Counted from the stretch's first letter, positions 1-10,565 are shown. The stretch: DNA of 64,000 nucleotides from Candidatus Bartonella washoeensis Sb944nv (GCF_000278135.1 NZ_JH725022.1:256186-320185); one strand, 5' to 3'. Notes: generated from the letters alone by a model not told the origin. Numbers and translations: made by a program.

Positions 1-723
1 GAAGCACGTCGATATAATCTGCTATATCTTGATGCAACATGTCCTTTGGTTTCTAAGGTTCATAAACAAGCGATAAGACATCAACGACATGGCCGTCATG
101 TCATATTGATTGGTCATTCTGGTCATCCAGAGGTCATAGGAACAATGGGACAGCTTGAAAAAGGGGCTGTTACATTAATTGAGACAGTAAAGGATGCTTT
201 ATATTATCAACCAGATGATCCGCAAAAATTGGGATTTGTCACGCAAACAACACTTTCTGTTGAAGATACAGCGGAGATTCTTGATGTATTGCAACGGCGT
301 TTTCCTATGTTAGAATCACCGGCAGCTGAATCAATTTGCTATGCTACTACGAATCGGCAAGAAGCTGTTAAAGCGGCAGCGCTGGGAAGTGATCTATTTT
401 TAATTGTCGGTGCACCAAATTCTTCTAATTCACGACGTTTGGTAGAAGTTGCTGAGAGATTTGGTGCGCGCCAAGCTATTTTAGTGCAAGGTGTTAACGA
501 AATTGATTTTGATCGTCTTGGAGCTCTTTCGGTCGTAAGTCTCTCAGCTGGTGCATCCGCTCCTGAAGTTATTGTTAATGAAATTATTACAGCTTTTCGT
601 AAGCGTTATGACGTTAGAATAGAATTAACTGAAACTGCAGTAGAAACGGAGACATTTTTAGTTAATAGGGAATTGCGTGATGTCATTTTGACCCCTAAAG
701 ATATGGCTTTCGTTAATGGTTGA
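1..723 (+). CDS. ispH: 4-hydroxy-3-methylbut-2-enyl diphosphate reductase (IspH/LytB), 3' part
   Basis: The reading frame is open from base 1, so the 5' end lies outside the window; the ATG at 46 is internal. IspH is the last enzyme of the MEP pathway and reduces HMBPP to IPP and DMAPP with a [4Fe-4S] cluster. The visible part opens with the family motif DATCPLV, whose Cys is a cluster ligand. A second ligand lies in ICYATTNRQ, and NSSNSRRL and SAGASAPE further on are substrate-pocket signatures. It is followed by thrB and rnhA on the same strand, a common rhizobial order. Identification is secure; only the N-terminal quarter or so is missing. Confidence 0.96.
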   Translation, partial: EARRYNLLYLDATCPLVSKVHKQAIRHQRHGRHVILIGHSGHPEVIGTMGQLEKGAVTLIETVKDALYYQPDDPQKLGFVTQTTLSVEDTAEILDVLQRRFPMLESPAAESICYATTNRQEAVKAAALGSDLFLIVGAPNSSNSRRLVEVAERFGARQAILVQGVNEIDFDRLGALSVVSLSAGASAPEVIVNEIITAFRKRYDVRIELTETAVETETFLVNRELRDVILTPKDMAFVNG

Positions 724-783
724 GCTAAGTCGTTAACAAATGAAAATGATGAGACATAAAGGGGTAAAAACGAAAGCAAAATA

Positions 784-1743
784 ATGGCAGTTTATACTGA
801 TATTCATCAGAATGATTTGAAGAAATTTTTAACACGTTATTCGATAGGTTCACTTCTGTCCTATCAAGGCATAGCGGAGGGTATCGAGAATTCTAATTTT
901 ATGCTTTATACAACTGAAGGGAAGTTTATTTTAACGCTTTATGAAAAACGTATTTCAAAAGGTGATTTGCCTTTTTTTTGTAGTCTTATGCAACATTTAG
1001 GGCGGCGTGGAATTCCTTGCCCTCAACCGGTAATTCAAAGTGATGGGACAATAATCGGAGAATTAGCAGGACGTCCTGCTGCTATTATTACTTTTCTGGA
1101 AGGAATGTGGGTTCGTCAAGCCGATGTATATCATTGCTGTAAAGTGGGTAGTAGTTTAGCGCAATTGCATTTAGCAGGACAGGATTTTTCGCTTAACCGT
1201 AGGAATACTCTTTCTCTTGTCGATTGGAAACTATTATGGGAAAATTGTCAAACAAAGGAAGATATGTTGCTGAAAGAGTTTGGAAGAAAAATTGATACCG
1301 AGTTGGCTTTTTTAGAAAAAAATTGGCCGTCGAATTTGCCAACAGGTATTATTCATGCCGATTTATTTAATGATAATGTATTTTTTTTGAATCGTCGTCT
1401 TTCTGGTATTATAGACTTCTATTTTGCTTGTACTGATTTTTGGGCCTATGATTTAGCTATCTGTTTGAATGCTTGGTGTTTTGAACAGGACCATTCCTAT
1501 AATCTTGCTAAAGCACGTGGGCTATTGGAAAATTATCAAAAGATAAGGTCATTGACGCCTTTAGAATTGAACGCAATTGTTTTTTTGGTGCGTGGTGCAG
1601 CTTTACGCTTTTTACTCACGCGTCTTTATGATTGGTTTAATACACCGCCCGGTAGTTTTGTTGTTAAGAAAGATCCGTGGGAATATTGGCACAAGCTTTG
1701 TTTTTTCAGTAATGTAAGTTCGCTGAGTGAATTAGGTTTTTGA
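784..1743 (+). CDS. thrB: homoserine kinase, ThrB type II (aminoglycoside phosphotransferase fold)
   Basis: Phosphorylates homoserine to O-phosphohomoserine for threonine synthesis in the cytoplasm; the product feeds ThrC, encoded at 8511-9908. The 319-residue length matches the alphaproteobacterial enzyme, which is related to choline/aminoglycoside kinases and not to the GHMP-type ThrB of enterics. The catalytic loop reads [14 protein letters not shown] and the metal-binding segment reads GIIDFYFAC. The gene starts 60 bases after ispH and its stop overlaps a possible TTG start of rnhA, which suggests one ispH-thrB-rnhA transcript. Confidence 0.95.
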   Translation: MAVYTDIHQNDLKKFLTRYSIGSLLSYQGIAEGIENSNFMLYTTEGKFILTLYEKRISKGDLPFFCSLMQHLGRRGIPCPQPVIQSDGTIIGELAGRPAAIITFLEGMWVRQADVYHCCKVGSSLAQLHLAGQDFSLNRRNTLSLVDWKLLWENCQTKEDMLLKEFGRKIDTELAFLEKNWPSNLPTGIIHADLFNDNVFFLNRRLSGIIDFYFACTDFWAYDLAICLNAWCFEQDHSYNLAKARGLLENYQKIRSLTPLELNAIVFLVRGAALRFLLTRLYDWFNTPPGSFVVKKDPWEYWHKLCFFSNVSSLSELGF

Positions 1744-1748
1744 ATTTT

Positions 1749-2216
1749 ATGTTAAATAAGCAAAAAATCGTCGAAATTTATACAGATGGTGCTTGCTCAG
1801 GTAATCCTGGAGTTGGAGGGTGGGGAGCAATTTTACGCTGGAATAGTCATGAACGTGAGCTTTATGGTGGAGAAGCACAAACAACCAACAATCAAATGGA
1901 ACTGATGGCAGCAATTTGTGCATTGAAGGCACTTAAAGAATCTTGTTTTGTCGATCTTTATACGGACTCAGTTTATGTGCGCAACGGTATATCTTTATGG
2001 CTTGAAGGATGGAAGAAGAATAATTGGCGTACTGTATCAAAAAAAGCTGTTAAAAATAGAGAGTTATGGCAAACTCTTGAGGAGGTTTGTTCGCGTCATA
2101 CTGTCAGATGGCACTGGATAAAAGGCCATGCTGGCCACCCAGATAATGAACGTGCAGACACGCTTGCACGTAAAGCAATTGCAGAATATCGTGAAAACGG
2201 ATATTTTTTAGTATAG
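1749..2216 (+). CDS. rnhA: ribonuclease HI
   Basis: Cleaves RNA in RNA-DNA hybrids (R-loops, replication primers). The first active-site Asp is in [12 protein letters not shown], the Glu in NNQMELMAA, the next Asp in LYTDSVYV, and the His and last Asp in [15 protein letters not shown]. The four acidic residues and the His are therefore all present, and the length of about 155 residues is normal. I chose ATG 1749. A TTG at 1740 in the same frame overlaps the thrB stop and would add three residues; either is possible because translational coupling with thrB is likely. Confidence 0.95.
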   Translation: MLNKQKIVEIYTDGACSGNPGVGGWGAILRWNSHERELYGGEAQTTNNQMELMAAICALKALKESCFVDLYTDSVYVRNGISLWLEGWKKNNWRTVSKKAVKNRELWQTLEEVCSRHTVRWHWIKGHAGHPDNERADTLARKAIAEYRENGYFLV

Positions 2217-2243
2217 TTTTTGTTTGGAAAGTTTGCTCTTTTA

Positions 2244-3122
2244 TCACGGAGTAGCAGGAGGATTTGATTTCTTAAGGAGTTTGAATGTACCACTTAATGC
2301 GTGATCTTTAAAGGAAACTGTATAAAAAACTGTTTGGTTTTTTTCATCTGGTATGAAATAAATCGGGGCGCTAAAAACTGTACACTCAACCTTATCACTT
2401 ACTTTTTTTGCTGGTCCAATTTGCATTTCTCCTCCATCTAAAAAGAGAGAGATAGGTGTAATTTTACTATTATTTTGTATTTTGATGAAAAGGGTTTTGT
2501 TATTTTTTTCAGCATTTATTTTTAATGCATGATTGGTTGTGCGGGGTAAGGTATCTTGAGCCTTCTGTAACAAGGATGAAGGGAGACGTTTGTTTTTTTC
2601 AATCGATGAAGAAAAATTAAAGTTAACAGTAAATGGAAGACAGATTTCATTACATAATCCAAGAGTTAAAGAACCAGTTAAATTATTGTGTGCGTTGGAA
2701 ATAGTAAAAGGCAATAAAACCTTATTTTTATAACCTATTGACCAATCATTTTCTGTTTCATAAAGTTGTGGTGTAGGATAAAATATTTCATAAGAAACCT
2801 GTTGCTCGAAATTAAAAAATGGTGCCATACCTGAATTTCCTGGATTACGCCAGTACGTTTTCCATCCAGGTTTAAGTGTAATTTCAATAATACCGTTTCT
2901 TATTCCAGAGAGAGATGGGGTGGTGATAGCTATTCTGATGCGGCCACCATCTGATTCATACCAAGGTGTTGCAAGAAGATATGATTTTTGTTTTGTTTGA
3001 GCGCTTAAAGAGAAGCTAAGTAATCCTAAAAATACGAATATTAAATTTAGAGTAATTAAGAGTTTTTTATGAAAGAAAGTTGATATACTTTGTAAGTTTA
3101 GAAATATTTGAATTTTTTTCAT
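2244..3122 (-). CDS. secreted protein with a DsbD N-terminal-like domain
   Basis: A 292-residue protein with a long hydrophobic N-terminal segment (about residues 24-42, ending near SLSAQT) that should act as a signal peptide or anchor. The mature part resembles the periplasmic alpha domain of thiol:disulfide interchange protein DsbD: the segment around GWKTYWRNPGNSG and the later LCNEICLPF, with two cysteines, are typical. It lacks the transmembrane core and thioredoxin domain of full DsbD, so it is a stand-alone domain as found in many rhizobia. A role in periplasmic thiol or metal chemistry is an inference. It runs convergently towards rnhA. Confidence 0.8.
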   Translation of the reverse strand: MKKIQIFLNLQSISTFFHKKLLITLNLIFVFLGLLSFSLSAQTKQKSYLLATPWYESDGGRIRIAITTPSLSGIRNGIIEITLKPGWKTYWRNPGNSGMAPFFNFEQQVSYEIFYPTPQLYETENDWSIGYKNKVLLPFTISNAHNNLTGSLTLGLCNEICLPFTVNFNFSSSIEKNKRLPSSLLQKAQDTLPRTTNHALKINAEKNNKTLFIKIQNNSKITPISLFLDGGEMQIGPAKKVSDKVECTVFSAPIYFIPDEKNQTVFYTVSFKDHALSGTFKLLKKSNPPATP

Positions 3123-3175
3123 TGGAGATTTATTTTCTTATTTTATGAATTGAATTCAGTTTTAACATGTAAATT

Positions 3176-3778
3176 ATGGAGAATGACAGATTGATGAAGC
3201 AGTGTAATGGCTTTTTAGGTGGGCAGTTACTCATAGCAATGCCTGGGATGAATGACAAACGCTTTATTCGTTCTGTTATTTATGTTTGTGCACATTCTGA
3301 TGCTGGTGCTATGGGCATTATTCTCAATCAATTGCACCATATTAATTTTCCTGAGCTTTTGCTTCATCTTGGGATAATAAACAGTGCCCAAAAAAAACAT
3401 CTTTCTGAACCGATAAAAAATTTTCCCGTACGCTATGGTGGCCCTGTTGATCTTTCCCGTGGTTTTGTGCTCCATTCAGATGATTATGCTTGTGAAGAAA
3501 CTGTTCTTGTTGCAGATAAGATCTGCTTTACTGCAACGATTGATATATTAAAAGCGATCAGTTGCGAAAAAGGCCCTCAACATGCCTTGATAGCACTAGG
3601 TTATGCTGGATGGAAAGCAGGACAGCTCGAGGCAGAAATTTCCACAAACGGTTGGTTAATCAGCCCTACATCGCCTAGTTTTCTTTTTGAAAGCAATTTA
3701 AGTTGCAAGTATGATGAAAGTTTAATTCGCATGGGAATTAATCCGACTTATCTTGCTTCTGAAATGGGTCATGCGTAA
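3176..3778 (+). CDS. YqgE/AlgH family protein (UPF0301)
   Basis: A 200-residue cytoplasmic protein of the YqgE/AlgH family. Recognisable elements are the N-terminal [13 protein letters not shown], then [19 protein letters not shown], the [15 protein letters not shown] segment and the C-terminal [12 protein letters not shown]. The biochemical role is unsettled; AlgH was named from alginate regulation in Pseudomonas. The start is uncertain: ATG 3194 has a GGAG 12 bases upstream and gives a start closer to family members. It is transcribed divergently from the DsbD-like gene, with about 50 bases between them. Confidence 0.9.
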   Translation: MENDRLMKQCNGFLGGQLLIAMPGMNDKRFIRSVIYVCAHSDAGAMGIILNQLHHINFPELLLHLGIINSAQKKHLSEPIKNFPVRYGGPVDLSRGFVLHSDDYACEETVLVADKICFTATIDILKAISCEKGPQHALIALGYAGWKAGQLEAEISTNGWLISPTSPSFLFESNLSCKYDESLIRMGINPTYLASEMGHA

Positions 3779-3838
3779 AGAGTTTCACTATTTCACAAAT
3801 TTAGTATTAAACAGTGTCCTATCTACGAGGTCTTAATT

Positions 3839-6712
3839 TTAATAAGGGAAGTGATTTTGAACGAGAGTAATTAATTCTTCGATGGCAATTGGCTTAGTAA
3901 CGAGTGTGCTTTGAACATATTTACAGCCTTCTTGACGTAGGAATATCGCTTCTTTTTCATTTTCAACGCCTTCTGCGATGATTTGCAAATTAAGGTCAGT
4001 CGCTATGTTGATAATGGACTTGAGAACCAGTTTTTTCTTGAGAGAATCGATTGCGATAAGCGAACGATCCAATTTAACCATGTCGAATGGATAACGGACG
4101 AGATAGGCAAGTGATGAATAACCTGTTCCAAAATTATCCAATGCGAGATTCATTCCTAGTGCTTTAATTTGTTCAAGAAAGTGTGCTGATTGTTCAGGAT
4201 TTTTTCTCAAGACAAACTCAGATATTTCTATCATCAAGCTTCCTTTATTGAGTGGGTAGCGAAGCAGAGTGGAACGCAATTGACTTATAAAGCGAGGATG
4301 AACCATTTCGGCGCTTGGTAAATTGATTGAAATAAAAAAAGATTTTTGGAAAAATTTTTCTTGTATATTTGTAAGATCAATAACGGCATTATCAATAATA
4401 AATTGTGCCAAATCCATAACGATTTGTTCGTTTTCTACGATCTTGATAAAATCAGAGACATTTAAATTTCCATAATTTGGATGATGCCATTCTACAATTG
4501 TCTCAAAACCAATAATGTGTCCGTCTGATAAATTAAGAATAGGATGATAGAGGATTTTTATTTCATTACGTTTTATGGCATGATGAATGTCTTGCACCAT
4601 AGTGTTATGCTCGAGGCCTAAAGTGCGAAAATTAGGGCGAAAAGGTTCAATATGGTTGCCACCCATTTGTTTTGCACGGATCATTGCGAGTTCGCTATCA
4701 TTTAAAATATCTTTAGCAGTCGACCTACTTTCACTCCACGTGACCAGTCCAATTGATGTTGAAAGCGTTATTTTTCTTTCTGTAAGTGAAATAGGGGCTG
4801 AGATTGTTTTGTGCAAATGATCGGCAAATGCTGCAATTTTCTGTGGTTCAGTTTCACTGAGTAAAATGATTGCAAAACGATCTGCGGAAAGACGTGACAA
4901 GGTATCTTGAAAGTTAATAAGACGACTCAAACGGCGCGCTATAATGAGCAGTACAGTATCACCAACAGCTATACCTAGTTTGCGATTAATTTGACGGAAA
5001 TTGTCAAAGTCAATCATAAAGACGGTTGGTTTAATTTTGATATTTGCTTTAGCCAACGAAGTGTAGTTTTGTAGTCTATCGAAAAAAATTTGTTGGTTAG
5101 GGAGTCCCGTTAAGCTGTCGTAAATTGCATCATGCAATAAGCGTTCTTCGGCTTTTTTGTGGTTAGTAATATTGACAATGGTCCCAATGACACGCGTGAT
5201 TTTTCCATCTTTTTGCATAGCTGGGCGTGCACGGAGAGAAAACCAATGATAATAGCCACCACCGGAAGAAAGTCGAAAAATTTGATCAATGCGTCCCTTT
5301 TTATTTTTAAGAATGATATCCAATATGGCTTGAAAGCGTTCACGGTCATCATGGTGCAAAGCTGAAATCCAGTTACGCATAGGTCCATTAAGTTTGTGGG
5401 TTCCGGTACCAAAGAGGGATGCCATCTCTGGATGAACAACAATATGATCACGTTCGACATTCCAGTCCCAGATAATATTTCCAGCTCCCTTTGCTGCTAG
5501 CACTTGTTGTTCAAGGTCAGAAAATATTCCTTCATGGAAAGCATCATTGGAAAAAGTTTGTTGCATGACAGTAAAGCTAATGAGAAGAACAATGAGCACC
5601 AATCCGCCTGCTAGAGCTGGTTGTATAATATCATTGTCTAAATGTCCCGCTATGCAGGTATAAGCTCCAAAACACCAAAAACTAATAAGCAACCATGTTG
5701 GGATAAGCATGATTGCACGGTCATAGCTTCTGATCGAAAAATAGCTAATTAAGAGTGTACCAATCACGGTGGTGAGTGCAAATGACAAACGGGCGATTCC
5801 AGCTGCTCTGGTTGGATCATAAATAGCAAAGGTTCCCAGACCACAAAGAGCTATGGTCCAAGCGATTGCGCCATAACTAAAATGATAGTGCCAGCGATTA
5901 AGACATAAGTAGGTGAAGAGAAAAATGAAAAGTGTAGCAGCAAGCGCTACTTCTGTTCCAGCACGCCAGATTGGTTGCGTTGTTAATGTAACGGCAAAGA
6001 ATTTATTTAAAAAGTTAAAGTCAATACCAATATAAAAAAGGACCGCCCAAGCAACAGCAGCTGTTGCAGGAAAGAGTCCTGTTCCACGAACGACGAAGAG
6101 AACAGTTAATAAGAGCGCTAAAAGACCTGATATACCAAGAAGAATACCATGATAAAGCGTATAAGAATTGATTGCATCCTTGTAAGCTTCAGGTTGCCAT
6201 AAATAGATTTGTGGTAGATTTGCAGAGTTAAGCTCGGCAACAAATGTAACGACAGTGCCAGGATTGAGTGTAATCCGAAAGATATCTGAGTTTGTACTGG
6301 CTTGGCGATCAAGGGAAAAGCCTTCGCTTGGAGTAATGGATTGAATCCGCGCTGATCCAAGATCAGGCCAAAGAAAACCTGAATGTGCCATGCGATAATG
6401 GGGGGCAACGATAAGGCGATCAATTTGTTCATCTGTTGGATTTGCAAGAGAAAATACTGCCCAGTTTCCAGAAAAATTTTCACTTTTTGCTTGGACCTCA
6501 ATGCGCCATACAATACCATCTGGTCCTGGTGCTGTACTTGTTTGAAAGATAGGGCTGTTTGTATGGTGAATTTCGATTGCTTTTGAGAGATCAAGAGCAG
6601 CATCTTGAGAAGAAATTTTAACTGGCTCAATTGCTTGTGCTGACGTCAAGTGGACAAAAGAGCTGACTATTAAAACAAAAATGATATAAATTATTTTACG
6701 CAAACTCGTCAC
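3839..6712 (-). CDS. 7TM sensor protein with PAS, degenerate GGDEF and EAL domains
   Basis: A 957-residue membrane signalling protein. Order: signal peptide (about 1-26), periplasmic sensory domain (about 30-180) and seven hydrophobic helices (about 185-390), resembling 7TMR-DISM. These are followed by PAS with PAC (about 405-520), GGDEF (about 528-690) and EAL (about 705-950). The GGDEF signature reads SADRF at 609-613 and lacks the catalytic glycines and Glu, so cyclase activity is doubtful. In the EAL domain the name motif reads ETI (737-739), the DDFGTG motif reads DNFGTG (859-864), and the C-terminal QG motif reads QS. AEGVE is retained. It may bind c-di-GMP or have weak phosphodiesterase activity instead of making the nucleotide. 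No partner gene lies beside it. Confidence 0.9.
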   Translation of the reverse strand: MTSLRKIIYIIFVLIVSSFVHLTSAQAIEPVKISSQDAALDLSKAIEIHHTNSPIFQTSTAPGPDGIVWRIEVQAKSENFSGNWAVFSLANPTDEQIDRLIVAPHYRMAHSGFLWPDLGSARIQSITPSEGFSLDRQASTNSDIFRITLNPGTVVTFVAELNSANLPQIYLWQPEAYKDAINSYTLYHGILLGISGLLALLLTVLFVVRGTGLFPATAAVAWAVLFYIGIDFNFLNKFFAVTLTTQPIWRAGTEVALAATLFIFLFTYLCLNRWHYHFSYGAIAWTIALCGLGTFAIYDPTRAAGIARLSFALTTVIGTLLISYFSIRSYDRAIMLIPTWLLISFWCFGAYTCIAGHLDNDIIQPALAGGLVLIVLLISFTVMQQTFSNDAFHEGIFSDLEQQVLAAKGAGNIIWDWNVERDHIVVHPEMASLFGTGTHKLNGPMRNWISALHHDDRERFQAILDIILKNKKGRIDQIFRLSSGGGYYHWFSLRARPAMQKDGKITRVIGTIVNITNHKKAEERLLHDAIYDSLTGLPNQQIFFDRLQNYTSLAKANIKIKPTVFMIDFDNFRQINRKLGIAVGDTVLLIIARRLSRLINFQDTLSRLSADRFAIILLSETEPQKIAAFADHLHKTISAPISLTERKITLSTSIGLVTWSESRSTAKDILNDSELAMIRAKQMGGNHIEPFRPNFRTLGLEHNTMVQDIHHAIKRNEIKILYHPILNLSDGHIIGFETIVEWHHPNYGNLNVSDFIKIVENEQIVMDLAQFIIDNAVIDLTNIQEKFFQKSFFISINLPSAEMVHPRFISQLRSTLLRYPLNKGSLMIEISEFVLRKNPEQSAHFLEQIKALGMNLALDNFGTGYSSLAYLVRYPFDMVKLDRSLIAIDSLKKKLVLKSIINIATDLNLQIIAEGVENEKEAIFLRQEGCKYVQSTLVTKPIAIEELITLVQNHFPY

Positions 6713-7152
6713 AATGTCTTACTCTCAATTTTTTTTGATGTTTAATTTTAACTTAGATTTTAAAAAAAATACGTCCACCTTTTACAATTTGTTTTACATA
6801 ACAAGCGGCTATCATTTTCTTTTGAAAAAGTTACACGATTTTACACAAAGATAAATCAGATATCTGTTTTCTTCAGCAGGCTTTTAAATTTATGAGACTT
6901 TATATTTTTGGAGAGAAAAATTAAGCCATTAGTTTTCAGATCTCGCGTTACATCTTCATTTATTAGATTCTTTAGCACATGGAGCGTAAATTGAGTAGTT
7001 TTGTATACCTCTTTGATAAATATTTCCCAAACTTATTAAGTTGTGATGAATTTTAGCATAAGACATGTGCATGTCATGACGCCGTTATTTTTAAAAATAC
7101 TTTTTTATATCCCAATATACTCTAAAGTGTTTGGAAAAAACTATATTGAATC
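6713..7152. other. intergenic region, 440 bases
   Basis: AT-rich spacer between the start of the GGDEF/EAL gene and the end of the M16 peptidase gene, both leftward. It should contain the GGDEF/EAL promoter near its left edge. I see no recognisable gene, RNA or strong terminator. Confidence 0.6.
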
Positions 7153-8427
7153 TTACTTTATATTATATAAAAGAGTTGATGTTAAATCATCAAAATTCAT
7201 GAGAGGACCAACAGGCCCGACAGCTGCTAATGTCGGAGTGGAATTAATAAAAAGACGATCAGCTAAATCAGTTAATCTTTGGGTGGTAATGAGTTCTAAG
7301 CGTTCAATTGTTTCAGATATGGGAATTGGTCGACCATAAAGAAGCATTTGGCGAGCAATGAGCTGCGCCTGACTGGATGGATTTTCCTGTGACATTGTGA
7401 GGTTAGCACGATATTGTGCTTGTGCTCGTTGAAGTTCATTAGCATGAATGTTTTTGCTTGCCTTAGAGAGTTCATCAAGAATCACAGGAAGCAACTCCTT
7501 TAATCCCTCTTGTCCGGTGGCGGCGTGAATGCCAAAAAGTCCAATATCTGAAAAGCCCCAATGAAAAGCATAAATAGAATAACATAATCCACGTTTTTCT
7601 CTTACTTCTTGGAAAAGACGTGATGACATGCCTCCACCAAGAATAATTGAAAGAATTTGGGCAGCATAAAAGTCACGAGCATGATAGGCACGCCCTTCAA
7701 AACCAAGAACAATTTGTGTGTCCATTAAATCGCGATATTCACGAAAATCGCCACCGACATAATTCGCAAGGTTTGTAAGAGGAGCTGTTGAATGAGAACG
7801 AAAAGTGCTAAGACGGCTTTCGACTTCTTGCAGGAAATTTTCGTGTTGTACAGCTCCTGCCGCAACCACAATCATACGGTCTGCGCTATATTGTTTATTC
7901 ATGAAATTATGAAGATCAGCAGATGTAAATGATTGAATTGTTTTGGGGGTCCCTAAAATAGAGCGACCAAGCGACTGATGGCGAAAGGCTGTTTCAGTAA
8001 AGTGATCAAAAACAACATCATCAGGAACATCGCGAGCAGCACCAATTTCCTGAAAAATCACTTGTTTTTCTCGTTCTAATTCATCTTCATCAAATTTTGA
8101 AAACATCAAAATATCGGCTAGAATATCAATAGCCAGTGGGATATCATCTTTAAGTACGCGTGCGAAATAGGCAGTGGTTTCAGTACTGGTGGTAGCATTG
8201 ATTTCGCCGCCAACATCTTCAATATCAGTTGCAATCTGAAAAGCTGTGCGGTTTTCGGTTCCTTTGAAAGCCATGTGTTCAAGGAGATGTGCGATGCCAT
8301 GTTGTGTAAAGGTTTCGTTGCGTGAGCCTACTTTAACCCATATTCCGAGCGCTACACTATCAATTTGTTGCATTGTCTGTGTGGCAATAGTCAAACCGTT
8401 ACTCAGGCGACTGATATCTACACCCAT
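7153..8427 (-). CDS. M16 family zinc peptidase (mitochondrial processing peptidase-like)
   Basis: A 424-residue pitrilysin/insulinase-family metallopeptidase of the processing-peptidase type common in alphaproteobacteria. The inverted zinc motif HxxEH is seen in HLLEHMAFKG (about residues 44-53). The distal Glu ligand lies in the segment rich in acidic residues around EREKQVIFQEI. The C-terminal half has the typical second M16 domain, including GGGMSSRLFQEVREKRGLCYS. No signal peptide is evident. It lies just downstream of thrC on the same strand, a frequent rhizobial pairing, and is probably co-transcribed with it. The natural substrate is unknown. Confidence 0.93.
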   Translation of the reverse strand: MGVDISRLSNGLTIATQTMQQIDSVALGIWVKVGSRNETFTQHGIAHLLEHMAFKGTENRTAFQIATDIEDVGGEINATTSTETTAYFARVLKDDIPLAIDILADILMFSKFDEDELEREKQVIFQEIGAARDVPDDVVFDHFTETAFRHQSLGRSILGTPKTIQSFTSADLHNFMNKQYSADRMIVVAAGAVQHENFLQEVESRLSTFRSHSTAPLTNLANYVGGDFREYRDLMDTQIVLGFEGRAYHARDFYAAQILSIILGGGMSSRLFQEVREKRGLCYSIYAFHWGFSDIGLFGIHAATGQEGLKELLPVILDELSKASKNIHANELQRAQAQYRANLTMSQENPSSQAQLIARQMLLYGRPIPISETIERLELITTQRLTDLADRLFINSTPTLAAVGPVGPLMNFDDLTSTLLYNIK

Positions 8428-8510
8428 GTGCTTACGACTCCATTAAACAAGCCAAATACCTCTTTGAAAAGGCATTGGAATATTTGTGATTTAAATCAAT
8501 GCACCTAAGC

Positions 8511-9908
8511 TTAATAAGATGCATGTGATTTTAAAGAAATGTAATTTTTTACTATTTTTTCATCATTAGCAAGACTTGTAAAGTGCTCTTCGCATTCCAT
8601 CAATCCATTCAAGCAAGATATCCATGGTGGATTAATACCACAGGCATTTTGGATTGCATCAGGAAATTTAGCAGGATGAGCGGTGGCAAGAATGATCATT
8701 GGAATATGCGTTTTTTTGTGTTCGCGCGCTACTTTGAGTGCAACGGCTGTATGTGGATCAGCGAGATAGCCACTTTCTCTATAAACACTGTCAATTGTTT
8801 GTGCTGTTTCAGCCATGCTACTTTTCCCAGCACAAAACATGGAACGAATATTTTGGAGTCGTGTTTCATCAAGAGTAAAACGTCCTGATTGTTGCAAGTT
8901 TTCCATCGCATTGCGAATCCATACTGGATCACGATTACCACTTTCAAACAGCAAGCGTTCAAAATTAGAAGAAATTTGAATGTCCATAGAAGGTGATGTT
9001 GTATGGGTTATAGGTCGTGTTTCGTAAGTACCACTGGTTAATGTGCGTGCAAGGATATCATTATCATTTGTCGCAATGACCAATTGTGCAATAGGTAATC
9101 CCATACGAGCGGCGACATACCCTGCAAAAATATCACCGAAATTTCCAGTAGGAACAGTAAATGAAACAGATCTATCAGGGGCTCCTAGGGAAAGTGCGGA
9201 TGAAAAATAATAAACAATTTGCGCCATAATACGAGCCCAGTTTATAGAATTAACTCCTGAAAGGGCTCTCTTTTGACAAAAATTTTGGTCATTAAATATC
9301 GCTTTGACGAGTGCTTGGCAATCATCAAAGTTTCCTTCAATGGCTATAGCATGAACATTATCACTTTGATTGGTGGTCATTTGCCGTTGCTGAATGGGTG
9401 ATACGCGTCCTTTAGGGAACAAAATAAAAACATCTGCATTTTTTCTTCCAGCAAAGGCTTGTATCGCAGCACCACCTGTATCACCTGATGTAGCACCAAT
9501 AATTGTTGCTCGTTTATTTTGTTTAGTTAAAAAATAGTCCATTAACCTAGAAAGAAACTGCATTGCAACATCTTTAAATGCCAAAGTAGGACCGTGAAAA
9601 AGTTCAAGGATAAACTCATCTTGACCAGTTTGCAGTAATGGGCAGGTTGCTGGATGGCGAAAGGTAGCATAAGATTCGACAATCATCTTCTCAAAGGATA
9701 CGTATTCGATTTCGTTATTCACAAAGGGCCAAAGAATGGTTTTAGCAATTGTCGTATAGGATTGTCCGCGCAGAGTCCGTAATATATCGGGTGATAATTG
9801 AGGAAATTTTTCTGGAAGGTAAAGACCACCATCACTGGCGAGACCAGTCATAACCGTTTCGGTAAAGCCTAAAATAGGGGCTTCACCTCTCGTGCTGATA
9901 TATTTCAT
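8511..9908 (-). CDS. thrC: threonine synthase
   Basis: Converts O-phosphohomoserine to threonine with pyridoxal phosphate and completes the pathway started by ThrB at 784-1743. It is the 465-residue long form with the N-terminal MKYISTRGEAP typical of the family. The PLP lysine is in the motif GPTLAFKDVAMQF (about residues 104-116). A phosphate-binding segment reads ATSGDTGGAA. It precedes the M16 peptidase gene by about 80 bases. A GAAAGAAAAG stretch just upstream of the ATG can serve as the ribosome-binding site. Confidence 0.96.
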   Translation of the reverse strand: MKYISTRGEAPILGFTETVMTGLASDGGLYLPEKFPQLSPDILRTLRGQSYTTIAKTILWPFVNNEIEYVSFEKMIVESYATFRHPATCPLLQTGQDEFILELFHGPTLAFKDVAMQFLSRLMDYFLTKQNKRATIIGATSGDTGGAAIQAFAGRKNADVFILFPKGRVSPIQQRQMTTNQSDNVHAIAIEGNFDDCQALVKAIFNDQNFCQKRALSGVNSINWARIMAQIVYYFSSALSLGAPDRSVSFTVPTGNFGDIFAGYVAARMGLPIAQLVIATNDNDILARTLTSGTYETRPITHTTSPSMDIQISSNFERLLFESGNRDPVWIRNAMENLQQSGRFTLDETRLQNIRSMFCAGKSSMAETAQTIDSVYRESGYLADPHTAVALKVAREHKKTHIPMIILATAHPAKFPDAIQNACGINPPWISCLNGLMECEEHFTSLANDEKIVKNYISLKSHASY

Positions 9909-10440
9909 GAATCTTTTCTTTCATTTATTTTCGGTGAACGAATGAAGTTGTATATTTCACGTTTTTAATAATATTTAAATCGTTAAATAAATGGAAGTTT
10001 GTTTGATTATGCTTATAAATAACGGAAAATCAATGGTATTGTTTTTTCGAATATTGAGATGTAATAAATTGAATATTAAAGATTTTTTGTTTATGTTGGA
10101 AGGGATAATTTATTTTTAACTTCTGCTTCTTTATTCAATTACTTGAATATTGTAAACGAGGAGAGAGGGTAGTATCTGCGAGGAATTTTTAGTAGATTTA
10201 ATTTCTTATGCCTGTTTTTCTACTCTTATTTGTATAATCAAAGACTCATATCACAATCAAGTTCTTCCAGCTTAGACTCATCTTAGAGAGTTTATCGAGA
10301 AATTTTATAGCGTTGTAACACCCATATTATGCATCTGGAATATTTTTTCAGTATAAATTATCAATTTTTATACCGGTCGCTATTGTACTGTTTTGCATAG
10401 TATTTTGGCTATTTTTAGCAAAATGCTTCATAGAAAGCAC
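9909..10440. other. intergenic region upstream of thrC
   Basis: About 530 bases of AT-rich DNA with many stops in all frames. The right part of this region should hold nothing but the leader of thrC near 9909-10000. No gene or RNA is recognised. Confidence 0.5.
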
Positions 10441-10473
10441 AAAAAAATCCCTCCTAATTAATTAAGGCGGGAT
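10441..10473 (-). terminator. rho-independent terminator (leftward)
   Basis: Read on the minus strand, ATCCCGCCT and AGGAGGGAT pair with one mismatch around an AT loop, followed at once by seven T residues. It sits just downstream of the decayed small-protein gene at 10566-10890, so it was probably that gene's terminator and has outlived it. Confidence 0.7.
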
Positions 10474-10565
10474 GCAATTGAAAAAATACTTCTTTAACAG
10501 AAGAAAAATAGCCGAATAATTTTAAATTATTTGACTTTTTTATTTGTTTGAACTTTACCTGTTGC

